64,000 bases of DNA, taken from the NCBI GenBank assembly GCA_050300015.1, contig JBNKWZ010000016.1, forward strand, positions 62,001-126,000, given 5' to 3'. The notes beneath the pieces were generated by a model, which worked only from the letters and a program-made list of their open reading frames with translations, was not told where the DNA came from and did no database searches. This document shows positions 14,635 through 23,273 of the stretch, in pieces. The translations under genes and the position numbers were made by a program. Source of the stretch: CAYZQH01 sp050300015. GTDB lineage: Bacteria; Pseudomonadota; Gammaproteobacteria; Pseudomonadales; Cellvibrionaceae. How positions within the stretch are numbered: the first letter of the stretch is position 1; each line of letters starts with the position of its first letter.

Positions 14635-17145
14635 TTGAAAAATCTTGCCCTTATCCTACTGGCGACCGGCGCCTTTGCATTGCAAGGGTGTAGTAACGGC
14701 GGTCCTGGTCCCATTCAGTTGCCGCCTGGGAACAGCAGCTCGAGCTCTTCAAGCTCTAGTAGCTCTTCTGGCGATGAAAAGCCTTCGTCCAGCAGCAGTT
14801 CATCCAGTTCCAGTTCTAGTAGCTCTTCCAGTTCTTCTGGAAATACCAGTTCCAGCTCCAACTCCAGCTCCAGCTCTTCCGGAGATATGAGTAGTTCTAG
14901 TTCTGGTATGGCGAGTTCTTCAAGTTCAGGGAATGGTAGCTCCAGTTCTTCATCAAGTTCAGGCAGCTCTTCTTCCTCCTCAAGTTCTTCTGGCTCCTCA
15001 AGTTCAAGCAGCTCTTCCTCATCGAGTGGTTCATTGCCGGAAGTACCTGATAACGCATTGACGGAAGAATCTGGTGGTGGCTTTTGTGCCGATTTGAGCC
15101 AAGCCGCGATTGATGATGGCTATGACAATTGGACTGGCGAAGGATTTCTTAATGCCGATAACTACACGGGTGCCAATTATGTGTGGGATGTACGCGCTGA
15201 AAGCGATGGCTCCTACGATTTGATGTTGCGGGTGGCCAACCAAGCCGCGATGCGCCCTGCAGAAATTGTAATCAATGGCGTTAGTCAAGGTAACTTCTCC
15301 TTTGAAACCACGGGCAGCTGGCAGGTTTGGGAAAATGCTACGCTCTCAGTCGATTTGAACACAGGCCAAAACCGTGTGGAGTTGGTGGCACTTGAATCGT
15401 CTGGTTTAGGTAACATTGATTTCATTGAATTGCCAAGCGGCACAAGCCCGGGCAATTGTGATTTTGGTGGCGGCAATGGTTCAAGCAGCTCGTCTTCGAG
15501 TTCAAGCAGCTCGTCTGGTATGGGCTCCAGTTCCTCTTCAAGTTCATCCGGCATGGGTTCCAGCTCGTCTTCAAGTTCATCTGGTATGAGTTCGAGCTCA
15601 AGCTCAAGCAGCTCAACGTCTAGTTCAGGTAGCTCTTCAAGCTCAAGCAGCTCAACGTCTAGTTCAAGTAGCTCTTCAAGCTCAAGCAGCTCAACGTCTA
15701 GTTCAAGTAGCTCTTCAAGTTCAAGCAGCTCAACGTCTAGTTCAAGTAGCTCTTCAAGTTCAAGCAGCTCAACGTCTAGCTCGGGTAATACCAGCTCTGG
15801 CGCAACAGCCACTGTTACCACGCGTGAGTACAGCGAAACCGTACTGAATATCGCTTCTGGTGTGGGTGGTACGGGTGCTAATACATTGAGTGCAATTCTG
15901 GGTACAGAGAAAGAGATTGATGCAGGTATTGGTAACGCTCTGGATACGGAAACTCGTGCTGCATTTGATGCGTTGATGGGTACTTTGGAAGCCTCATCTA
16001 TCCAAAATGGTGACTTGGATCCTGTAACCGCGGCGGTCACTGACGTATTGCTGGCTGTGCTGATTGATTACGCCAATAATACGGCCTTAGGAACGATTGA
16101 TGGTGGTGAGCAAGAGGTGCCTGCAACCGTCGTGGCCATTGGTGGTGCCAACTTTGCCAATGCGGGCGGTGGCAAATATACGTTCAACGTACAAGGCGAA
16201 ATGGATATGAGCCCTTGTAACTCCGACTGTACGGTAGATGTGGATTTCGATGTTGAGATTGATGCAGCTGGCAACTTTACTGCAAATACTGCGGGAACGG
16301 TGGAGCTATATCGCCACACCATCAATATTGTCAGTGGTACTGCCGCGAACGATGATGTCAGCATTACTTTCTCACCAGCCAGTGGGGATACAGGTCATAT
16401 CTACATCACCGCTTTAACGGCAACCGTGATCTTCTCTGAGCCGGGTAATTTCAGCTCAGACCTTGTAGGGGCCGAATTGTTGACGGGTTATGTCAATGGG
16501 GCCACTGGAGAGATCGAGATATTACCCATTGAGTTAGACATCCCAGCGACATTGGTCAGTAATGACGGCGTTGAAGCAGACGTTGCCATTGTCGGTAACC
16601 TCGCACTGGGTGCGGACGTAACACTTGCAACCGATACCGCGCCGACAGAGGTTAGCGTGAACAGCGTTGCGGGAAGCATTGACTTGAGCCTCAATAGTAC
16701 AGTGGGTGCAGACATGCTGAACTTCAGTTTGGCTGGGTTAGCGCTCGGTAAGTCTGGTGATGAGGCCATTCACATTGTTGTTGACAATGAAAACGGCTTA
16801 AGTGTCTCTGAAGCAGCGGCCTACCTAACCCTGGGTTACGGTGCCAATGTGAAGTCTACTTTTGTTAGTGGCACAGCCTTCGACATGGGTTATACCTCTG
16901 AGCGTGTTTCCGATGATTTGACTCGCTACACCGGTGTGTCTGTTGTGATGTCAGGCGTGACCTACTCCGACGTTACCTTTGATGTAGACAATGATGGTAA
17001 TGTGGTCAATTTCTCCGCTGTGGATGGCGATGTAGAGATTTCGGTCACCAATGGAATGGGCACGATCACTGATGGTGGTGAGCAAGTGGGTACGATCGAA
17101 AATGGCGTAATCACTTATAACGATGGCACTACTGTAGCGTTCTAA
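14635..17145 (+). CDS. Poly-serine-linked lipoprotein with CBM35-like domain and shared C-terminal domain
   Basis: The 836-residue protein has a lipoprotein signal (LQGC, Cys near residue 19) and is probably exposed on the cell surface. The modules in order are: Ser-rich linker (about 35-135); a CBM6/CBM35-like beta-sandwich (about 135-277) with the family pattern EESGGGFC...GYDNWTGEGFLNADN and later AEIVINGV; a second Ser/Thr linker of about 105 residues (280-385); and a C-terminal domain of about 450 residues that is paralogous to those of the next two genes, with a Cys pair at about 527 and 531 and a TANTAG-x-V-x-LYRH stretch. The domain family is not one I can name. CBM35-type modules bind sugars, so polysaccharide binding is inferred. 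Start is TTG with AGGAGA upstream; a strong terminator follows. Confidence 0.85.
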   Translation: MKNLALILLATGAFALQGCSNGGPGPIQLPPGNSSSSSSSSSSSSGDEKPSSSSSSSSSSSSSSSSSSGNTSSSSNSSSSSSGDMSSSSSGMASSSSSGNGSSSSSSSSGSSSSSSSSSGSSSSSSSSSSSGSLPEVPDNALTEESGGGFCADLSQAAIDDGYDNWTGEGFLNADNYTGANYVWDVRAESDGSYDLMLRVANQAAMRPAEIVINGVSQGNFSFETTGSWQVWENATLSVDLNTGQNRVELVALESSGLGNIDFIELPSGTSPGNCDFGGGNGSSSSSSSSSSSSGMGSSSSSSSSGMGSSSSSSSSGMSSSSSSSSSTSSSGSSSSSSSSTSSSSSSSSSSSSTSSSSSSSSSSSSTSSSSSSSSSSSSTSSSGNTSSGATATVTTREYSETVLNIASGVGGTGANTLSAILGTEKEIDAGIGNALDTETRAAFDALMGTLEASSIQNGDLDPVTAAVTDVLLAVLIDYANNTALGTIDGGEQEVPATVVAIGGANFANAGGGKYTFNVQGEMDMSPCNSDCTVDVDFDVEIDAAGNFTANTAGTVELYRHTINIVSGTAANDDVSITFSPASGDTGHIYITALTATVIFSEPGNFSSDLVGAELLTGYVNGATGEIEILPIELDIPATLVSNDGVEADVAIVGNLALGADVTLATDTAPTEVSVNSVAGSIDLSLNSTVGADMLNFSLAGLALGKSGDEAIHIVVDNENGLSVSEAAAYLTLGYGANVKSTFVSGTAFDMGYTSERVSDDLTRYTGVSVVMSGVTYSDVTFDVDNDGNVVNFSAVDGDVEISVTNGMGTITDGGEQVGTIENGVITYNDGTTVAF
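15613..15780 (+). repeat. 39-bp tandem repeat coding for serine linker
   Basis: A 39-base unit beginning TCAACGTCTAGTTCAAG starts at 15613, 15652, 15691, 15730 and (partly) 15769, with only a few silent differences. Each unit codes for 13 residues, one Thr among Ser. Because the unit is a multiple of three, copy-number change would alter linker length without a frameshift. Confidence 0.85.
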
Positions 17146-17175
17146 AAGTGCGGTGAACGTTAAAAAGGACCATAA

Positions 17176-17196
17176 GGGGGCGAAAGCCCCCTTTTT
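17176..17196 (+). terminator. Rho-independent terminator of first lipoprotein gene
   Basis: GGGGGC-GAAA-GCCCCC forms a perfect six-base stem with a tetraloop followed by five T, 30 bases after the stop codon. A promoter for the next gene should therefore lie in 17200-17382, an AT-rich stretch ending in AAGGA nine bases before the ATG at 17383. Confidence 0.9.
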
Positions 17197-17382
17197 ATTT
17201 TGGGGACTGGTGCAAATTTTTGACTGAAGGCGGTTAAAAAACGACCATATGCCATTTTTCTCAAATTAAAAACGTGTATTATTGTTCCCCACCGTCATTC
17301 GCAATGGCTATTAGGTGTGTTCTATTTTGGATTACAACGTACGTAATGGCCCAGTTATTACCCCACTTAAGGATTTATAAGT

Positions 17383-19050
17383 ATGAAAAATATCGCCTTA
17401 GCCGGTCTTACTGCGTCACTGCTTATTTTGCAAGGATGTAGCCCTGGAGGCAGCGACCCTGATCCACAGCCTAGCTCCAGCTCATCCTCAAGCAGTTCCA
17501 GTAGCTCTACATCTAGCAGTAGCTCCTCTAGTTCGTCAACTTCTAGTTCATCGACTTCTAGTTCGTCAACTTCTAGCTCATCGACTTCTAGTTCGTCAAC
17601 TTCTAGCTCATCGACCTCTAGTTCGTCAACTTCTAGCTCATCGACCTCTAGTTCATCGACTTCTAGCTCTTCTACGTCGTCTACTTCAAGCAGCTCTTCC
17701 TCCGGTAACCCTGAGCTAAGTGATGCGAAAGACTACACCGGTGTGGTGTCTGATATTACGAGTGCGTTAAAAATTGACACCTTGTTAGACGACCCTTTTA
17801 TGGCGCTTGCGGGTACTATGGATGACCAAACCAAGGCTGAGTACAACACCTTTAGACGTGATGTGAACGGTGCGGATATCCAAGGTGATGGTTTAGCCCC
17901 AATTATTAAAGCTGCAGGTGACGCTGTAACGGCCGCCGTTATTCAGTATGCCAACAGTACTGCGCTTAATGGCATTACCTCGCTTCCCTTGCCCGACTCT
18001 ATTACCAGCCTGACTTATGCTGAAAATGCTGGCGTGTATGAAATGACGGTCGATGAAATTGTTAATGCTGGAACTTGTGGCGCGCTGTGTAGTGTGGATA
18101 CAAGTATGAAGTTGACCATCGATACCACTAACAATGGTGTTTTTACGGCGAACACGGCGGGTAAAGTTCAGTTGTACAGACATCAGATTGATATCGTTGA
18201 AGGCACTTTCACCAACGGTGAAGTGACTCTGACTTTCAATGCTGCAGATGCAGGCTCACACATAGATATTTCTCTGTTGGAAGCGTTAGTTACGTTCGCA
18301 ACGCCTGGTGATTTTGCCTCAGATATTTTAGGCGCCGTCGTCACCACTGGCGCTGAAAATCCGATTACCCAGGAAATTGTGCTGCAGCCTATCAAGCTAA
18401 ACATTCCATTGACCCTTGAAGGTGCTGACGGCGTTGATGCCAGTGCGGTAATTAAAGCAGAGCTGGTCATGGTAGCCGACGCTCAGCTTAATGCGGGTGC
18501 AGCCAAGGACGAAATCCACTTGGTCATTGATGACTTAAAGTTAAACCCCTTGTCTGCTGATGTGGCTCTGACTGATGGTGCCTCTAACGACATTGCACTT
18601 GCTATCGAAAATGGTTCCGCACAGAAGGAAGGTAGCGAGGCTTTAACCCTGATTATTGACGGCGACTCGAATATCTCGCTCGAAGAAACCAGTACCGACT
18701 ATATGAGCGCGAATTTCGACTTTGGCTTCGCATCTACGTTCGCTGCAGGCAGTGCTTATGACCTGGACTTAAATGCCACGCGTGGCCCAGACGACTCAGT
18801 TAGCTATACCGGGTTGAAAATGGTGATGAGTGGTACGACTTACAATGTGGCCAGTGTTTCTCTGAATGGCGATGGTAAGATCACTGCATTGGATGCCACC
18901 AGCGAAGGCGGTGTAAAAATTGCCGTGACCGAATCCAACGGCGTAAGCTCCGGTACGGTGACCGATGGCGGCACCCAGGTGGGCACCATTGCAGAGGTTG
19001 GCGGCGTATTGGTTGTGACCTTTACCGATGGAACCACTGCAAACCTCTAA
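17383..19050 (+). CDS. Poly-(TSSSS) lipoprotein, paralogue of upstream gene
   Basis: The 555-residue protein repeats the architecture of its upstream neighbour without the CBM-like module: lipoprotein signal (LQGC, near residue 19), a Ser/Thr linker of about 75 residues (30-107) built of TSSSS repeats, and a C-terminal domain (about 110-555) that aligns by eye with the neighbour's over its full length. Shared marks are the Cys pair (about 231 and 235), TANTAG-K-VQLYRH, SGTTYNVASV against SGVTYSDVTF, and the final VTDGGTQVGTI...DGTT. No catalytic motif is apparent. Outer-membrane anchoring and a structural or binding role on the surface are inferred. AAGGA precedes the ATG; a strong terminator follows the gene, so it is probably its own transcript. 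Confidence 0.85.
   Translation: MKNIALAGLTASLLILQGCSPGGSDPDPQPSSSSSSSSSSSSTSSSSSSSSSTSSSSTSSSSTSSSSTSSSSTSSSSTSSSSTSSSSTSSSSTSSSSTSSTSSSSSSGNPELSDAKDYTGVVSDITSALKIDTLLDDPFMALAGTMDDQTKAEYNTFRRDVNGADIQGDGLAPIIKAAGDAVTAAVIQYANSTALNGITSLPLPDSITSLTYAENAGVYEMTVDEIVNAGTCGALCSVDTSMKLTIDTTNNGVFTANTAGKVQLYRHQIDIVEGTFTNGEVTLTFNAADAGSHIDISLLEALVTFATPGDFASDILGAVVTTGAENPITQEIVLQPIKLNIPLTLEGADGVDASAVIKAELVMVADAQLNAGAAKDEIHLVIDDLKLNPLSADVALTDGASNDIALAIENGSAQKEGSEALTLIIDGDSNISLEETSTDYMSANFDFGFASTFAAGSAYDLDLNATRGPDDSVSYTGLKMVMSGTTYNVASVSLNGDGKITALDATSEGGVKIAVTESNGVSSGTVTDGGTQVGTIAEVGGVLVVTFTDGTTANL
17533..17667 (+). repeat. Nine tandem 15-bp units coding for (STSSS)n linker
   Basis: Nine 15-base units of the form TCRTCRACYTCTAGY run without interruption, each coding for five residues with one Thr. 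Units alternate in silent positions, suggesting duplication of a 30-base pair of units. Copy-number change would preserve the frame. Confidence 0.85.
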
Positions 19051-19073
19051 GCACTTGCGATTATGGCGAACAA

Positions 19074-19097
19074 GGGGGGCTTAGGCCCCCCTTTTTT
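19074..19097 (+). terminator. Rho-independent terminator of second lipoprotein gene
   Basis: A G6C/GC6 stem with a four-base TTAG loop is followed by six T, 24 bases after the stop codon. The following stretch to 19336 is AT-rich and probably holds the promoter of the third lipoprotein gene; no specific site is recognised in it. Confidence 0.9.
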
Positions 19098-19336
19098 ATC
19101 GGTGGAATTTAAACCTTCAATGGCTCAAAAGTGTCGAAGAGTGAATACCCCAAGGGGAGAGTGATTCTCGGATGGCAATGAATTATTAAGTTAGGCTGGT
19201 CGTCCCGAATTCTGTGAATATGTGAATAAAGGGTAATGCAAGAGCTCTCAAGAGCGGGTTCAAACTCGACTCATCATTTGTCAGCCATAATGAAATAATT
19301 AGAAATCCCATTATTACAATAAGAAGTGTGGTAACC

Positions 19337-21637
19337 GTGTATCGATGTATTTTGTTAACTTGGCTATTGGTACTTGCCGCTTGTAGTAGCGGGGGTGGTC
19401 GCGAGCACATTCGTCAAAACGACCCTGTAGCACTGCCGGAGCAAGCTTTTACGCTCTCTGGCACTGTGCAACAGGGAGGGCTCAGTGGCGCCACAGTGCG
19501 TGTTTTTCAGCCGGGCAGTGCCATGGCTGTGGCCTCCTCAGTTACCGACGAAGTCGGGCGCTATCAATTGGCATTGCCGGCCACCCTGTATCGTTCTCCT
19601 TTAATTGTTGAGGTTGGCCTAGAGCAATTAGCCACCATGCGTTGTGATGTGGCTTTTGGGTGTGAAGGTGTCGCCTTTGGAGAGGTTGCCACTTTGGCTC
19701 CAGACTCAACTTTTAAGCTGAGTGCTTTGGTGCAAGAGGCCACAGAGCAAACACCTGCAAACGTCAGTTTGGTTACCACATTGGCCTATCGGCTGCAGCA
19801 AATATTACCCGCAACCAGTGTCGCCGAGCGGTTTTATCAAGCCAATAATACGGTTGGTATGGCCTTGGGGTTAACGCAGCGGCTAGAAGCCATCGAATCG
19901 GTGGACCTCACTGATCCTATTGCGTTAGCCGATGCTCCGCTTTTAAGCGTGCGACAGGCTTTGATCAATTCAGCGTTACTGGACGCCGTATTGATGGCAA
20001 ACCCCGGTTTGAGTATCGCCGAGGCGGTGGCGCGAGCGCCCGTCGATGTATTGGGTGGTGGAGCCGTAGGACAAATGCCCTTACCGACCTTGGGGGTAGC
20101 CGGTGTTTATCGCGCCGCCTTGGATTTGGCATCCAGCATGAACTTGAATGCGATTTCGGTTGCACGGGTCACCAGTTTGCTGACTTCCGAGTTGGCCTAC
20201 TTCAAACAGCGAAACGAAACGCCTTTTATTCGAGACTCACTGGGTTATGTGGGGTTGCTAGCAAGCCCTCTTCAACAGGCCAAAAATGTAGTCCAAGATG
20301 TGCGGCAGGTGGCCAATACTTTGGATTTTGCCTCACTGTTGTCGCTGCAAAACTTCGAGGATTTGTCGATTGATAAAATCTTCAAAGTCTCTGAAGTGTT
20401 TGGGCTACAGCTGACCGAAAACAACGACCTGAGTGGGCTGACACAATTGGTGGATGTCTTGGGGCGATTAACACCTGCCATACTGTCGGTTGTGAGTGCG
20501 CACTATGGTGGTGACGCTATTCCCAGCGAGGTTGATGGCATCACTGTGGATGTTGACATCAACGACGTGCCTGTAGGGGAGGATGAGTTCGTCTTCCGTT
20601 TTGATCAAACCCTTACCCTCTGTGAGGGAGCGGCGAGCGAGTGCGACGCGAATGTTGATATGATCGTTCGTGTGCTGGTGAGCGTGATCGGTGGTAGCAC
20701 AGGTAACAATACCTTTCAATTTGGTGGTGAAATTCAGTTGTCAGGTTCGCTGCAACAGGGCGAGCAATTTTTGGTGATGCAAGAGGGCGCGTTGCTGGAT
20801 GTTGTTGAGTTGACCACGCGAATCGAGTATGCCGATGCCTCTAATACCCAAATATCAAAAGTCAATTTTTGGGGGAGGGGTTTGACGGTTTCACTGCCTT
20901 TTGATTTTTACCCCTCGGTATCGCAAGAACCCGACAAGGTGCTATCGGCAGATTTAGTGTTAGAGGCAACCGTGTTGGATTTTATTTATGAAACCAATAC
21001 CGCCGTTGATCAACAGGAAGGTTTTTTCTATCACCTCGAAACAACTGTGTTTAATCTAACGCAGGCCTACAATCTTATGTTTGGGCTTTCCCTTAAAGAG
21101 CAATTGACAGCGTCAGAGGACAAGGCCTTTGTCTTAAACGTCAAACAAGCCGGAGGGTTGTTTGACAGTGGGCTCAGTCTGACCACCGAAACATTATATC
21201 AATGTCCTGGGGCCCTATATGATGAAGGCCAGTGTTCGGCAACTGCAGATGGGAGCACATTTGGCGGTGAGGACGGCGATCAATTTTTGCAATTGGCGAT
21301 AACGCTTTTGGGATCTTCGAGTGCTTACACGAATACCGACAATGCCACCATGGCAATCTTAGGGGAAAGAATATCGCCCACGCGTAATTCTGTGGACAAC
21401 CTACGTTCGATGGGCAACGATCGGGGTATTTCGTTGAAAGGTACCTTTAACAATGCCGGCGGTATTATGACCTTAGACGGCGTGAACTTTGATGGCGCCA
21501 AAGTCCATATTGTGTCTGAGGACGGGGATCGAGAAGGGTTTGTCCGAAATCAATCAGGCAGTGAAATGGTGGATATGTTGGATATGGGGGAGTGGTTAAA
21601 GTTTACTTATAGTGATGGCAGTTTTGACTCCTTATAG
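19337..21637 (+). CDS. Large lipoprotein, third member of the paralogous group
   Basis: The 766-residue protein begins MYRCILLTWLLVLAAC, a lipoprotein signal, when read from the GTG at 19337, which has AAGAAG ten bases upstream; a GTG at 19328 is also possible. Residues about 35-95 form a carboxypeptidase-regulatory-like beta-sandwich (FTLSGTVQQGGLSGATVRVF). A helical middle follows, then from about 400 a beta-rich domain that I align with the C-terminal domains of the two upstream lipoproteins: [FY]xFxx, a Cys pair (about 429 and 436), a VD/VDV strand, and a closing YSDGSFDSL tail. It lacks the poly-serine linker. The stop is three bases from the ATG of the outer-membrane-barrel gene, so the two are coupled. 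Confidence 0.8.
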   Translation: MYRCILLTWLLVLAACSSGGGREHIRQNDPVALPEQAFTLSGTVQQGGLSGATVRVFQPGSAMAVASSVTDEVGRYQLALPATLYRSPLIVEVGLEQLATMRCDVAFGCEGVAFGEVATLAPDSTFKLSALVQEATEQTPANVSLVTTLAYRLQQILPATSVAERFYQANNTVGMALGLTQRLEAIESVDLTDPIALADAPLLSVRQALINSALLDAVLMANPGLSIAEAVARAPVDVLGGGAVGQMPLPTLGVAGVYRAALDLASSMNLNAISVARVTSLLTSELAYFKQRNETPFIRDSLGYVGLLASPLQQAKNVVQDVRQVANTLDFASLLSLQNFEDLSIDKIFKVSEVFGLQLTENNDLSGLTQLVDVLGRLTPAILSVVSAHYGGDAIPSEVDGITVDVDINDVPVGEDEFVFRFDQTLTLCEGAASECDANVDMIVRVLVSVIGGSTGNNTFQFGGEIQLSGSLQQGEQFLVMQEGALLDVVELTTRIEYADASNTQISKVNFWGRGLTVSLPFDFYPSVSQEPDKVLSADLVLEATVLDFIYETNTAVDQQEGFFYHLETTVFNLTQAYNLMFGLSLKEQLTASEDKAFVLNVKQAGGLFDSGLSLTTETLYQCPGALYDEGQCSATADGSTFGGEDGDQFLQLAITLLGSSSAYTNTDNATMAILGERISPTRNSVDNLRSMGNDRGISLKGTFNNAGGIMTLDGVNFDGAKVHIVSEDGDREGFVRNQSGSEMVDMLDMGEWLKFTYSDGSFDSL

Positions 21638-21639
21638 AG

Positions 21640-22800
21640 ATGATGACATTGAACCGTTTATTTAAAGTTTTATCCAGTGGACTATTGATGGCCGCAAGCG
21701 GTTTGCCGGCAGGTGTTTTCGCAGCGGCTGACGGAACCTCATCAACGCACCGCTATGTGTTTAATCGCGCAGAGAGTTTTAGTTACAGCGCTGCCAACCC
21801 CGTGACCGCTTATTTTAAGTTGTTGGTAGGCCCGCCTCCGGATGATGGTAACCATGCGTTTACACGCAATACCTTCGAAGTGGGTTTTGGAATGGATAAC
21901 TTTGAAGTGTCATTTATTCATCGCAATGACCAAACCATTGAGTTTTCAGATGGTGCACGCGAGTTTGCTTACCGCAATAAAAACAATTTATCCATTCCTT
22001 ATGATGAATATTACGATGTGGATGTGTGGGGTAACCAATATCAGGCATCGGGAGTGAAATTGGCCTATACCTGGGCCTTGACTGAAACTCTAAAAATGCG
22101 TGCGGCAGGCTCTGCGTTAGTGGGGACTGAAATTGTCTCAGGTTACTTGGGTAAAAATCCAGAAGGGGAAGGGGGTAGTGTTGCCTACACCTTAAGAGAA
22201 GTGGGCGGACAGGTCCGCAGAGTGCTTGATGGCAACCTTCACACGGATTTATATTATACCGACGATCCTTTTTTTATGCGCGAAGTGGATGAGCCCACTG
22301 CTAATGGGTTTTCCTTTGATTTGGGTTTTGAGTGGCGCATTCGTCTGGATTTAACCTTGAGCCTACAAGTAGATGACCTTTATGGTCAGCTGGATTGGCG
22401 TGATGTGCCGCACACCGTGGCGGATGCCTCAGGCGATATGTTCGAGTTTGATGATGACGGCGCATTGATTGCAACCCCAAGTTTTGACGGTGTGGAAGAC
22501 TGGGGTGATTATGTGCAAAAACTCTCGCGTCATGAGCGATTGTTTTTAGATTACCGCCGGGGTGTGCACCGTTGGGCTTATGGGTATGATCGATATTCGA
22601 TGAAGGACTTTCATCGCTTGCAATATCGATATGTACGCCCCAGTGGTTGGGGGGCAAAAGTGTCTGTGGAGGTTACCACGGGTGCCCTGGCGCTCGGTTG
22701 GCTAATGCCGGTGGGTGAGCTCAGTATCATGCTTGATGACACCCGCTTAGATTATGCCACCACCGTGGGGCTGGCTTGGGCGTTGGAGTATCGCTTTTAA
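21640..22800 (+). CDS. Putative outer-membrane beta-barrel protein
   Basis: The 386-residue protein has a signal peptide (cleavage near VFAAADG, residue about 29), no hydrophobic helix afterwards, and many alternating polar/aromatic strands ending in a C-terminal phenylalanine (ALEYRF), the usual signature for BAM-dependent outer-membrane barrels. I do not recognise the family. It starts three bases after the upstream lipoprotein gene, so the barrel and the lipoprotein are probably made together and may form a surface complex. No strong ribosome site is seen, which fits coupled translation. Its end overlaps the convergent PAP2-like gene by four bases. Confidence 0.75.
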   Translation: MMTLNRLFKVLSSGLLMAASGLPAGVFAAADGTSSTHRYVFNRAESFSYSAANPVTAYFKLLVGPPPDDGNHAFTRNTFEVGFGMDNFEVSFIHRNDQTIEFSDGAREFAYRNKNNLSIPYDEYYDVDVWGNQYQASGVKLAYTWALTETLKMRAAGSALVGTEIVSGYLGKNPEGEGGSVAYTLREVGGQVRRVLDGNLHTDLYYTDDPFFMREVDEPTANGFSFDLGFEWRIRLDLTLSLQVDDLYGQLDWRDVPHTVADASGDMFEFDDDGALIATPSFDGVEDWGDYVQKLSRHERLFLDYRRGVHRWAYGYDRYSMKDFHRLQYRYVRPSGWGAKVSVEVTTGALALGWLMPVGELSIMLDDTRLDYATTVGLAWALEYRF

Positions 22801-23240
22801 AACATTTGTTGTTTTTTAGGCAGTGGCAGTATCGCCCACGCCAGTACAATACCAAGGCCGGTATAAAGCAGCGTTGAAACCATATCAAATACGGTGTGAT
22901 AGCCGAGATAACGCATTAACAAACAATAGCCCACCAGCATGGCGAGCCAAGGAATCTGCGAGCGCCTTGCCAATAGCCACAAAACATAAGTGACCGCAGC
23001 GGCAAAAGCCGTGTGAGTGCTGTAGTCGCTATTCAACTGCGCCCATAAAGCCAAAGAGTTGTCGAGCCAATAGCCGCCGAAAACCCAACACATCAAAAAA
23101 CCTAACATGGCCGCGTATTGGGAAATCGTGGAGAGTTTGTTGTGTGCGTGAAGCGCTCGTAACCCAATCAATACAACAACAGCGAATAGTATGATGGGGT
23201 TGTAACAATCAGCAAGGACTTCGAGTGTTTGTTGGATCAT
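22797..23240 (-). CDS. Small PAP2-like membrane protein
   Basis: The 147-residue protein has four or five membrane spans. Two motifs resemble the PAP2 phosphatase signature: a STHTAF stretch after a short acidic loop in place of PSGHT, and RYLGYHTVFDM in place of R-x5-H-x3-D. A short lipid-phosphatase-like enzyme is therefore possible, but the first part of the PAP2 motif (KxxxxxxRP) is missing, so it may be a divergent or inactive member. It is followed downstream only by the convergent barrel gene and preceded by the COG3146 gene on the same strand, 34 bases away. Confidence 0.6.
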   Translation of the reverse strand: MIQQTLEVLADCYNPIILFAVVVLIGLRALHAHNKLSTISQYAAMLGFLMCWVFGGYWLDNSLALWAQLNSDYSTHTAFAAAVTYVLWLLARRSQIPWLAMLVGYCLLMRYLGYHTVFDMVSTLLYTGLGIVLAWAILPLPKKQQMF

Positions 23241-23273
23241 ACGGGTCGCTTCATAGGTGACAGATCATCGGGG

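Noticed and set aside
15480..15790. Serine linker repeats as a CRISPR array
   Set aside because: Repeats are contiguous without unique spacers and encode an in-frame linker.
15285..16040. A 251-residue frame on the minus strand with ELLELDVELLELEEL-type repeats
   Set aside because: It is the antisense of the serine linker repeats of the lipoprotein gene and has no ribosome site.
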